In this document: one piece after another, positions 23,770 to 32,141 of the stretch
How positions within the stretch are numbered: position 1 is the stretch's first letter
Layout: each line of letters opens with the position of its first letter
NCBI RefSeq assembly: GCF_035825295.1
Contig: NZ_JAYMGI010000002.1
Location: 3,911,001 to 3,975,000, forward strand
DNA: 64,000 nucleotides
DNA from: Actinacidiphila sp. DG2A-62
Lineage (GTDB): Bacteria; Actinomycetota; Actinomycetes; Streptomycetales; Streptomycetaceae
Direction: 5' to 3'
Program-made: the position numbers and the translations under genes
The notes under the pieces: generated by a model
What the model was told of the DNA's origin: nothing
What the model saw: only the letters and a program-made list of their open reading frames with translations
The model's database searches: none

Positions 23770-26700
23770 TCAGCGGTGGGTCATCGTGCTGAGGGCGTTG
23801 TAGAACGGCTGATACAGGAGACGGACCAGTGCGCGAGCCTCCGGGTCGAGGTGGGGCAGGGCAGTGTCAAGCCCGGCCTGTCCGGTGTGAGGCGGGTCCG
23901 ACAAATAGGGATCGAGGATTCCGGCGAGTGCATGGAGCAGGCCGTCGGTGCCCGGCACCTCGGTCACTGAGGACGGCTGGCCCATGCTGCCGGGTGCGAG
24001 CTGTCTCGCCAGGCGAGGCGAGAAGGCGGCATCGACGAACACCACACGGGCGGGCACTCCGCCTCGCACCAGACGGCCGATGACCTGCCACAGCGTTACA
24101 AGCTGGTCCCAGGCAAAGGCCCGCTTCTCCCAGACGGGCAGTGAGCTGTAGGCGTACCGGCGGTTGAGCAGTCGTCGCCATTCGCGGCGGCCCTGGTGGC
24201 GCAGAGCTCGGGCCGCCTCATCGAGCGAACCTTCCTTCTCCATGAGTTCGGTGAGCGTGTGGGGACCGTCGAGGCTGTCGCGGCGCGGCTGGTCGCGCAG
24301 CATGCCGCTCAACCAGTCGTTGACGGCGAATACGGACAAGTCGAGGTCGTCAGGGCGAGGGTGGGGGCGGACCAAGAACAAGGCCGTGCCGAAGGCCGCT
24401 TTGCCCTCCTCGTTGAGAATGTTGTGGCCGCGCTCGACCGCCAGAAGCGGAGCGACCAGGACTTCCGCAGTTTGATCATCGGCGAAACGGGCCACGTCGC
24501 CACGCCGTAGTGTCGCGTGAGTGTCGTCCGACTGCCCCGGGGCAGTGCCGGCAGGTCCGTCGCTGTTGTGGGCCTCATCATCCGGGATAAGCGCACTCAC
24601 CTTGCCGCGCCAGGCGTCGAACCGGTGCAGCGCCTCGGCCACCGCCGAAGCTTCCCGGTAACTGCCCACGAGGACCAGCGCTCGACGCCTGGTCGTCTCG
24701 GGAATACGGCTGATTTCCTGCCCCAGCACCGAAGTGCCGCCCGGCCCTGGTTCGCCAAGCCGCCGGGCCATAGCAACCGCCTGGGCAAGCCGGTCGCGAG
24801 GCGGTGTGCCGGAGAGGCTCATCGGACGGCCGTCGCGGTCGTAGAGGAAACGGGTGGCGAACGAGGTCTGGGCCACGGCAGCCAGGGACGCGTCGGTGGG
24901 CTTGAGGACGAGGCTCACCGGGACGCGGACGTGGGCACGGCTGGACTCGCCGGCCCAGCTGGTACCCGACATCAACACGACGTGCGGGCCACCCAGGCCG
25001 GTACCCGGATCGGCGCCGAGGCTGTTCAGGTTCAGCAGCAGCTCGCGCCCGACCCCAGCACACCGGAAGAAGCGCAGAGTGCCGCCGCGGCGACCGGCAT
25101 CGTCGCGTTCCTCGCCATCCGGGAGGTACTGGTAGCCGAGGATGTTACCCATGGGCGCCTCGGGCACCAGCGGTGCGTAGTCCAGCGGAACGCGCCGGGC
25201 CAGCTCCCTGCCCTGAGAGTCCAGTCGCAGGGCGGCCTCCACGTGCGGCCACAGAAAGGTGAGTCGTTCCAACCTGTGGTGGAGCGTGCTGAGCAGCAGA
25301 AGGAACGAGAGCCGCAGGCACAGGACGTCCCACCAGTCCTTCGTCGGCTCGGACGGGGGCGCGGCGGATGCGGGCTGCTCAGCCCGTACTTCTTCCGTCA
25401 CCCGGTCGACGAGCTGACCGGCCAGCTCTCGCACCCGCTCCCTCGTGCGGCCCGCTGCCATGTGGTGAAGCAGGGCGTCGGCCGTGTCGGTGAGGACACC
25501 GGTAAGCGGGTCAGGGGTATCGCCTTCTCCGAACGGATCATCGCGGAAGGCATCCCAAGCATCCTCGAGCAGGCGGCGGACCGGGGAGAGTGCGAGGTGC
25601 GGCAAAGTGCCAGGCTCGTGCACCACGTCGTCATAGCCCTCGTAGAGTTCAGCGCTGTCGTCGACCATCTCGTCCACGGCAGACGCCTCCCGTTCCGGCT
25701 GGCACCGGACGCCTTCGCGGTGGCGCTCGGCCACATCGCTGAACAGGTCATCGAGCAAGCTCTGCTGGAGAGTCCACGGGCTGAAGTAGGCGGGATCAGC
25801 CCACTCCCGGAGGTCCTCGTCCTTGATCAACAGAGCGCAGAGCGGGTCGACGGCAAGGGTGACAGTCCCCAGTGCCCGGTTCCATTGGGCGACCTGGCCG
25901 TCGGTCAACGGCAGGCGCGCACGCCTGCTCAGCTCCTCGATCTTGTAGCGGTTCAGTTGGTCGAGCCAGGAGTCGGTGTCGGGGCGAACCAGGGTGCCAG
26001 ATGGGGTGAAGAGGCGGTCCAGCGCCATTTGCACGCTGTCCGCCTCGTCCACGAAAATCAGGTCGCTGCGCAGACACGCCAGTTCCAGCTGGCGTAGCCG
26101 CTCGTCGTTGAGGTGCGCGGGCACCTGGCTCTGCACCAGGCTTGCCGGGTTCGCCACCCAGATCAAAGCGTCGACCTGCGCGCGGGCAGCCGCGTGGCGC
26201 GGGCATTCGGCCCACAGAGGGCAGCCATGGGGGCGGCCGGGCAGGCGGTCCGGGGCGGGAGTCTGGCGAGATCCGGTGTTCCTCCGGTCGGGATTCCATT
26301 GCTCCAGGACGACCGATTCCGGTTCCGCCGGGCCGCGCTGTGGCTCGGGATGCAGCCGAGTGCATGGCGCGTCGCGGTATTGCAGCGGATCGCCGTCGAC
26401 ACCGCGCAGACCGCTCACCGCGCAGGCGGTGCTCAGCAGGTCGAAACCGGGGTCGTCGTGGTCGAGGAGGTTGTCGAATCCTCGGGCGGACAGCCGCCGG
26501 TGCAGCCGCTGGACGTGTTGTTCACGTGTGGTGGCGCCAAGTACAGGCGCGACGGCGATGTCGAGTGCCTCGAAGAGACCGCACAGCCGTAGCTGTTCGG
26601 CGACGTCGCCGACGACGAGGGTGGTGCGCAGCGGGATCTCACGCCGGGCGGCCCAGACGGCCACCAGAATCATGAACGTGCTCTTGCCGGCACCAACCAT

Positions 26701-27489
26701 GCCTGCCAGGTGCACCATGCCAGCCAGTTCGAACTCGTCGGCCTCGATATAGTTCGTTCCCTCGGCATTGCGGGGCGCGAACCTGACCCCCTCCAGCCGC
26801 TGTTCCCAATGACCGGGATGCGGGACCTCGGCCTCGCGCTCGCGCTCGTCCATCCACCGGGCCGTTGCGCACAGTTCGATGCGGCGCACGCTGAGCGGCT
26901 CGCCGCCCCCGGGCCGTTCTGCGGCAAGGTCGTGGCCGGCGGGGTTGGCGCGGACTAGCTGCTCGGGAATGGTGACCGAGGCATTGCGGCGGCGTTCCTG
27001 GAAGGAACTCGTCCCTGCTGGCGCCAATTTGAGGGCGCGGGTGAGGAGGTCCGGTAGCCGGCGAAGGGCCTGGTCGTAGACGTCCATCCGGCGCCCGGCC
27101 ACCATCGGCACCAGGGGTCGGGGACCGCCGGGAGCTCCGGTGGGCGGCAGCTCGTAAGCCCGCAGTCGGTCGGAGACCAACCGGTAGGAATCCAGTGCTT
27201 GCCGCCAGGCGCGCCGCCGCAGCGGCCATAGGAGGTGCCGGGCAGCGGCGAGGGCCATGCGCTGCCACGGCTGCTGCGCCAGCCCGGCGCGATGCGCAAA
27301 CGGATAGCCGCCAAATAGCACATAGGCGTCCACAGCATCCGCCGTAGGGGCAATCCGTTCGAGCAGCCGCAGGCCCAACTCGACACGGCACAACTCGACC
27401 GGCCCGAATCCATCCGGAGCACCGGCCTCGGGCCACTCGCCTCCCAGCTCCCCCGCTACCACCTCGCACCAGGCTTTCTCGTCACGCAT
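23770..27489 (-). CDS. DinG/XPD-like superfamily 2 helicase of the pPIWI-RE system
   Basis: I chose ATG 27489, with AGGAGGG upstream, over GTG 27522; it overlaps the REase stop by 8 bp (ATGCGTGA). The 1,239 residues contain an N-terminal family-specific region (1-250), Walker A GMVGAGKSTF (about 266), four cysteines spaced as in Fe-S helicases (TACAVSG, APCTRLH, GCPLWAECP; about 355-428), Walker B IFVDEADSV (about 480) and motif VI QVIGRLVRGG (about 1,136). DinG/XPD helicases unwind 5'-3' and use the Fe-S domain as a wedge. In this operon it presumably opens DNA for the PIWI protein or nucleases. Confidence 0.88.
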   Translation of the reverse strand: MRDEKAWCEVVAGELGGEWPEAGAPDGFGPVELCRVELGLRLLERIAPTADAVDAYVLFGGYPFAHRAGLAQQPWQRMALAAARHLLWPLRRRAWRQALDSYRLVSDRLRAYELPPTGAPGGPRPLVPMVAGRRMDVYDQALRRLPDLLTRALKLAPAGTSSFQERRRNASVTIPEQLVRANPAGHDLAAERPGGGEPLSVRRIELCATARWMDEREREAEVPHPGHWEQRLEGVRFAPRNAEGTNYIEADEFELAGMVHLAGMVGAGKSTFMILVAVWAARREIPLRTTLVVGDVAEQLRLCGLFEALDIAVAPVLGATTREQHVQRLHRRLSARGFDNLLDHDDPGFDLLSTACAVSGLRGVDGDPLQYRDAPCTRLHPEPQRGPAEPESVVLEQWNPDRRNTGSRQTPAPDRLPGRPHGCPLWAECPRHAAARAQVDALIWVANPASLVQSQVPAHLNDERLRQLELACLRSDLIFVDEADSVQMALDRLFTPSGTLVRPDTDSWLDQLNRYKIEELSRRARLPLTDGQVAQWNRALGTVTLAVDPLCALLIKDEDLREWADPAYFSPWTLQQSLLDDLFSDVAERHREGVRCQPEREASAVDEMVDDSAELYEGYDDVVHEPGTLPHLALSPVRRLLEDAWDAFRDDPFGEGDTPDPLTGVLTDTADALLHHMAAGRTRERVRELAGQLVDRVTEEVRAEQPASAAPPSEPTKDWWDVLCLRLSFLLLLSTLHHRLERLTFLWPHVEAALRLDSQGRELARRVPLDYAPLVPEAPMGNILGYQYLPDGEERDDAGRRGGTLRFFRCAGVGRELLLNLNSLGADPGTGLGGPHVVLMSGTSWAGESSRAHVRVPVSLVLKPTDASLAAVAQTSFATRFLYDRDGRPMSLSGTPPRDRLAQAVAMARRLGEPGPGGTSVLGQEISRIPETTRRRALVLVGSYREASAVAEALHRFDAWRGKVSALIPDDEAHNSDGPAGTAPGQSDDTHATLRRGDVARFADDQTAEVLVAPLLAVERGHNILNEEGKAAFGTALFLVRPHPRPDDLDLSVFAVNDWLSGMLRDQPRRDSLDGPHTLTELMEKEGSLDEAARALRHQGRREWRRLLNRRYAYSSLPVWEKRAFAWDQLVTLWQVIGRLVRGGVPARVVFVDAAFSPRLARQLAPGSMGQPSSVTEVPGTDGLLHALAGILDPYLSDPPHTGQAGLDTALPHLDPEARALVRLLYQPFYNALSTMTHR

Positions 27490-28741
27490 CTGTGCCCTCC
27501 TGGCTGTCGGTGCGGGTGCCACGGTGTGACTCGGCCAACCGCTGGCGGGCAGCCCGGGTCAATTCGTCATCGGTGAGCAGCCGTACGGCAGCGGCCGCCA
27601 CGGGCCGGGCTCGCTGAAACGCCTGCTGATAGCCGGGGCGCTCGCGTACCCGGTAGACAGGCACCACCCAGAACGCTTCGTCGTACGGAGGATCGGGCCG
27701 CACTGGGCGGGCGGCACGACCGAGGAAGGCCGGGTGCGCCCAGTCTTTGACGTCGATAGCCCAGCGGTGGCCGTCTGGGAAGACCACAAGCAGGTCGTAC
27801 GAATCGAAACCGGGCCACATGGTGACGTCGAGGCCCAGACCGGTGAGCCGGTCCTCCAGTTCCACCTCGGCCAGTCCGGGCCCGGTGACGTGTCGACGCA
27901 GCGGGCGCTCCAGCTGGTACACAGCGCCGGCGTGAGCCGCTTCGATCAGACGGCCGACCGGTGGGTCTCCCTGCCGTCGGCAGCGATCCCGCTCGCACCA
28001 CCATTCACCGCCCGCAAGCGGCGTCAGCAGTGTTCCGCAGCGGCCGCACACCGCGTAATAGCCGTCCCGGCTCCAGGAAAGAGGGACCTCCGGGTAGATC
28101 AAGTCGATGAGCTCCCAGACCGGCTCCAGCGTGAAGTCGCCGTGCAGGGCGAAGAGTTCCTGGGCCGTCAGCACCGGCCGCCGCACTAGCAGGCTACGAA
28201 ATTCGGTGTATGCGTCCTCCTCTCCGTGGCTGCGGCAGCGATCCAGAGCGGTCCTCATCACCTGCTGGTCGCGATGCCGGACAGCCGGGTCAGGCGCCAA
28301 ACGCTCCCATTCGCTCCACTCATGGCATAGCTGTGTGGGGCGATGCGAGTAGCGGTCGAGCAGTACGTCGTCCGGGCCGACAGCGTCCGACGGCAGAGAC
28401 AACGGCCAGTCCTCCAACGGGATGTCAGCACAACGCTGGACGAGTTCGGCAAGTGAAGCGGGTGGCCGGAGTCCGACGCGCAACCAAGCGACGACCGCCC
28501 GGTCCAGAGCGAGTTGGACGACGGGAGGGTACGGAAGACAGAAGGCATCCAACCCAGTGGTGTGGTCCAGGACGCACAAGGCCCGAGCTACCGTAGCCAG
28601 CAGCGGCACGCCGTCATGGGCAGCCCAGGCGTCGAGCGTTTCGGCGGACGAATCAAAGGCGGCAAAGGGACTCGCGGGCACGGGTTCCACTCCAGGTGGT
28701 GCGACAAGCGACATGACGGAAACAACGGGAACTTCCCTCAA
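27482..28741 (-). CDS. zinc-ribbon restriction-endonuclease-fold protein of the pPIWI-RE system
   Basis: The start is TTG 28741, overlapping the upstream stop as TTGA, or ATG 28714. The N-terminal 230 residues are helical and unrecognised. Then YYAVCGRCGTLLTPLAGGEW and WCERDRC form a four-cysteine ribbon (about 262-290). The nuclease fold follows: LEDRLTGLGLDVTMWPGFDS, with Asp in SYDLLVVF and D-x-K in WAIDVKDWAHPAF. This matches the REase reported as the third gene of pPIWI-RE operons. Probable DNA or RNA cleavage. The order nuclease-REase-helicase-PIWI, all overlapping or within 30 bp, makes one transcription unit. Confidence 0.82.
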   Translation of the reverse strand: MREVPVVSVMSLVAPPGVEPVPASPFAAFDSSAETLDAWAAHDGVPLLATVARALCVLDHTTGLDAFCLPYPPVVQLALDRAVVAWLRVGLRPPASLAELVQRCADIPLEDWPLSLPSDAVGPDDVLLDRYSHRPTQLCHEWSEWERLAPDPAVRHRDQQVMRTALDRCRSHGEEDAYTEFRSLLVRRPVLTAQELFALHGDFTLEPVWELIDLIYPEVPLSWSRDGYYAVCGRCGTLLTPLAGGEWWCERDRCRRQGDPPVGRLIEAAHAGAVYQLERPLRRHVTGPGLAEVELEDRLTGLGLDVTMWPGFDSYDLLVVFPDGHRWAIDVKDWAHPAFLGRAARPVRPDPPYDEAFWVVPVYRVRERPGYQQAFQRARPVAAAAVRLLTDDELTRAARQRLAESHRGTRTDSQEGTDA

Positions 28742-30420
28742 CCTGCGGCAGCCACGCGCTTTTTACCAGTGGCACACCAAGACAGCGCCTCGCAGCCCAT
28801 GCAGTCGTAACCGGGCCGGGGCACCGCGTCGTAGCGGGTCTCGACGGACCAAGGCACGGTGTACGAGGCCAGGACGATACGGGCATGTTCGACCGTGGCC
28901 TCATCGCCCGGATCGAACTCCTCGAGGGACACCCCGTCCGGACGAAGAATCTCCAGTTCCACGCGGGACCGCCGCGAATCGCCGCCGAGCACCCCGGCCG
29001 CCAAGAGCAGTACCGAGAGGGCGAGCTGCGGATGCTTCTCCAACAGAACGGACCGACCGACCGGTGGAAACGCACTGGTCTTTGTCTCGCGGACGACCAC
29101 GCCGCCGCGTTCCTCGTAGACCAGGTCGCACGAGGCGATGACCGTAACATCGGACTGTGGGTCATACGCCATCACTCGATGCTGCGGGCGGAACCGCGTC
29201 GCCGCCGGATTGTCGAGCGGGCACCTGGCCCGGTGGGCCCGGAGCATGCCGAGTGCGGGGGCCAGTTCGTCGTCGGTGAGGCCGGGCAGGTGTGCGGGCG
29301 GAGGCACCTCGCGGCATGGCGAAGCGCCCGCCATGGCGTGCCGGGCGTTGAGCCAGCCGTCGACGGCCCGGCCTCTGCGCACGGCCTCGCTTTCTTGAAC
29401 GGAGGCTGGCAGCTTGAGTACCCGGGTCAGGTGATAGCGGGCAGGACAGTCACGGTGTGCTCTCAGATCGCTGACCGATACCGTGCGCCGCTTGCGAGGC
29501 TGCGTGGGAGGTGGGAGCTCGAGAAGAGCGGGCGCCCGCGGTACGACGGAGCACTTGGATAACACCTTGCAACCCGCGCAGTGGGCGCCGGCGATGCGGT
29601 CGCGGCCATCGAGAACGCGACCGAGCCGGGGCACGACGTGCTGCACATGCAAGTCCATGATCTCTTCAGCGGTCCAGTCCGCGAAGACGTCGGTCTCGGT
29701 TGTACGCAGAAGACGGACCCGGCCTTCGGTGAGGCCGGCGGAGTAGACCCGGACGCGTTCTGGCCGCGGCGGCGGCGCCTGGTGCCTGAGGGCCGGCGAG
29801 TGATGCCCGAAGGGAGGGATGCGGGCCGGAGTCCCGAAATACAGGACAGAGGCAACAGCGGCAAGTTCGGGCAGCGCGAGACGCTCCTTGGCATCTCCCT
29901 TGGCGGGAATCACGAGTTCACGCAGCGTCGCGTCGTCCGAGATGTACTGCCTCCCCCAGACAGTGCGCTCGTAATTGGTGATACCACGCCTGTCGGGCTC
30001 CTCAAGCGTGCGGAATGCGATCCATGGGTCCGGGGCGCGGTACGTGCGGGGCAGGTCGGCGCTGTTGCGGCATTCTTGGTCCCTTTGCCGGGCACCGAGG
30101 TAACGCTCGACGGCCTCCACCGACCAGGTCACGTGCTGCGGCAGGCACCGGGATCGCGTCCGTCGACACTGTTCCAGGGCCTCGTCGACGCTCTGCGCCG
30201 CGCCGGATTCCAGTTGGTCGAGCAGTTCCTGCACAAGCGCGAACGGGAACTCCTCGCGTGGGGTGTTGGACGGAACCCGTTTCGCAGCGAACACGTCGCG
30301 GCGAACGCTGAGGGCACGGTCCATCGAACAACCGGGCTCTTCGTCGCGCAGATGACGAACCGGGATACGGGCCAAGCGCCCAACGCCGACCGTACCGGGA
30401 GGGTTGCTCCAGGGCTGCAC
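28738..30420 (-). CDS. Cas4/RecB-like PD-(D/E)XK nuclease with two cysteine clusters, first gene of the pPIWI-RE operon
   Basis: I chose GTG 30420 because GAGGAG sits 8 bp before it, as at the PIWI gene; ATG 30456 lies further up. The C-terminal half has VSVSDLRAHRDCPARYHLTR, Asp in ASCDLVY, E-x-K in VVRETKTS and DCMGCEALSWC, the layout of Cas4/AddB nucleases in which one early and three late cysteines bind a [4Fe-4S] cluster. A second group (HCAGCKVLSKC) lies earlier in the chain. The N-terminal 250 residues are unrecognised. Not part of the three-gene core as I know it, so it may be an added component. Confidence 0.72.
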   Translation of the reverse strand: MQPWSNPPGTVGVGRLARIPVRHLRDEEPGCSMDRALSVRRDVFAAKRVPSNTPREEFPFALVQELLDQLESGAAQSVDEALEQCRRTRSRCLPQHVTWSVEAVERYLGARQRDQECRNSADLPRTYRAPDPWIAFRTLEEPDRRGITNYERTVWGRQYISDDATLRELVIPAKGDAKERLALPELAAVASVLYFGTPARIPPFGHHSPALRHQAPPPRPERVRVYSAGLTEGRVRLLRTTETDVFADWTAEEIMDLHVQHVVPRLGRVLDGRDRIAGAHCAGCKVLSKCSVVPRAPALLELPPPTQPRKRRTVSVSDLRAHRDCPARYHLTRVLKLPASVQESEAVRRGRAVDGWLNARHAMAGASPCREVPPPAHLPGLTDDELAPALGMLRAHRARCPLDNPAATRFRPQHRVMAYDPQSDVTVIASCDLVYEERGGVVVRETKTSAFPPVGRSVLLEKHPQLALSVLLLAAGVLGGDSRRSRVELEILRPDGVSLEEFDPGDEATVEHARIVLASYTVPWSVETRYDAVPRPGYDCMGCEALSWCATGKKRVAAAG

Positions 30421-30544
30421 GGTGCCAACTCCTCGCAGTCTCGACGGTGAGGGCATCACCGTGACAGAGACCTGTGAACAAAGTCAAGGAACACAAGATT
30501 CTGCTGTAGCTTGATGCCTGACGGTTCGCCAGGAGAGGTAGGGA

Positions 30545-32095
30545 GTGGGCGTGGTGGAGCCATGGCCGGCGGGCAAGAAGCTCGCGGGCAGATTCAGCCG
30601 CGCCGGCGAAGGCGCCTGGGGCGGGATGGGGGTTGTCTATCAGGCGACCGACGACCGGCATGTCGAGCGGACGGTCGCAGTGAAGTTCCTGTGGCCTCGA
30701 GACCCGGAGGCCACCCTGCGCGGGTACCGGACTCCCACCCCACAAGAGCTACGGCGTTTCGACCGCGAGTGCGAAATGCACCAACGCTTCGGTGGCCGGG
30801 GCGTGCCGGCCTTCGTGCACGCCGATCTCTCACTGCCGCGCCCGTACCTCGTCACGGAGTATGTCAACGGCGTTGACCTATATGCTTTTCTCACCCGGAA
30901 CAGACCCACACTGTCGGCTGCGGCGAGCGTAATCGTCCCGCTGCTAGAAGTGCTCGGTCGGGTGCACGGCGCGGACGTGGTGCACCGGGACGTCAAGCCA
31001 GCCAACATCCTGCTGGCCCGACGCGACGGCGTCGTATACCTCACGGACTTCGGCATCGCCCTGCCGAAGGATCCGGCGGCCACCCGGTACACCAACGGTC
31101 GGACGCCCGGCACGATCGGCTACATGGCCCCGGAGATCCACCGCGGCGAACGCAACCCGGGCCCGGAGGCCGATCTCTACAGTGTCGCCTGCATAGCGTT
31201 CCAGATGGTGACCGGGCGGCTGGTCTTCGAGGCTGGCCACTCCGATTACGACCTGGCTCGCCTGCACTGCGAGGAGCGGCCGCCGCTGCTCAGCGACGAC
31301 ATCCCCGGCCTACCGTCCGACATCGTGGATATTACGGACCGTATGCTCGCCAAATCGCCCGCGGATCGGCCACCTCTGGAGCTGGCGCTTGAGATCTGGC
31401 GGCCCCTGCTGCCCTCGCCGGGCGACCCCGCTCCACGCCCCGCCCTCGACCCGGACCCGACCCTGCCCCACCGCGTCTCAAAGGCCGCCGCCGCCCCACG
31501 CTCGGAACCGCTGCCCACGGGTCCACGCCGCCCTCGGGTGCATCGCCGACCCGTCGGCGGTCCCACGCGTTCCGTGCTCCGAAAGCTGCACTCCGAGGCC
31601 GAGATCGAAATCGAACGCGGAGAACCGGACAAGGCCGTCGACGAGCTGACCGCAATGCTGGTGCACGCCGAGCAGCACCTCCCTGGGGCGGTTCGCGAGG
31701 TGCAGGGGGCGCGCCTCGTCGTGGCCCGTGCTCACCTGCTACGCGGACAGACCGCCTCGGCGGGCCGCATCTGCCGGGATGTCGCGAGGCGACTCGCGGA
31801 CGCATCTGCTGGGACCGAAACCGGCGACCTGCGAACACGGGCGCGGCTCGGCGTGGTCCAGGTGATGGCTGCGGAAGGAAGTCCGGTTCAGGCTATGGCC
31901 GACGCCTGGCTGGAGCTAGCCGAGGAACTTGTGGCCTGGCCCGGGTCGGGACCATCCCCTCAGACCATTGAGGTCTGCTGGGAAGTGGGACTCGAGGTGC
32001 AGGAACTTGTTCAGGACGCGGGGCAAGGTGAAGTGTCTTCGGTGCTGCCCCAGGCGATCCGCAAGCTGCTGGATCGCCTGCCAGGGCCAGCTTGA
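30545..32095 (+). CDS. Hanks-type Ser/Thr protein kinase with helical C-terminal domain, 516 aa
   Basis: GTG 30545 follows AGGAGAGGTAGGGA. Kinase motifs are complete: Gly loop GEGAWGGMGVVYQA, VAVKFL Lys, HRDVKPANILL catalytic loop, LTDFGIALPK and GYMAPEI. Residues 300-516 are helical and TPR-like (LHSEAEIEIERGEPDKAVDE, HLLRGQTASAGRICRDVARR), with no membrane segment or PASTA repeats, so it is cytosolic. Divergent from the pPIWI-RE operon over 124 bp, and convergent with the MTase-like gene. It may be part of the same defence module, as kinases are in Pgl/BREX, but the link is only by position. Confidence 0.9.
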   Translation: MGVVEPWPAGKKLAGRFSRAGEGAWGGMGVVYQATDDRHVERTVAVKFLWPRDPEATLRGYRTPTPQELRRFDRECEMHQRFGGRGVPAFVHADLSLPRPYLVTEYVNGVDLYAFLTRNRPTLSAAASVIVPLLEVLGRVHGADVVHRDVKPANILLARRDGVVYLTDFGIALPKDPAATRYTNGRTPGTIGYMAPEIHRGERNPGPEADLYSVACIAFQMVTGRLVFEAGHSDYDLARLHCEERPPLLSDDIPGLPSDIVDITDRMLAKSPADRPPLELALEIWRPLLPSPGDPAPRPALDPDPTLPHRVSKAAAAPRSEPLPTGPRRPRVHRRPVGGPTRSVLRKLHSEAEIEIERGEPDKAVDELTAMLVHAEQHLPGAVREVQGARLVVARAHLLRGQTASAGRICRDVARRLADASAGTETGDLRTRARLGVVQVMAAEGSPVQAMADAWLELAEELVAWPGSGPSPQTIEVCWEVGLEVQELVQDAGQGEVSSVLPQAIRKLLDRLPGPA

Positions 32096-32141
32096 CGAGC
32101 TCCGCGGAAACTGGCCCCATGCCTCTGCCGTGCTGCGCTCC

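Noticed and set aside
28738..30420. True Cas4 of a CRISPR system
   Set aside because: No cas1/cas2 or repeat array is present and the protein has a long unrelated N-terminal half. The Cas4 likeness is only in the nuclease domain.
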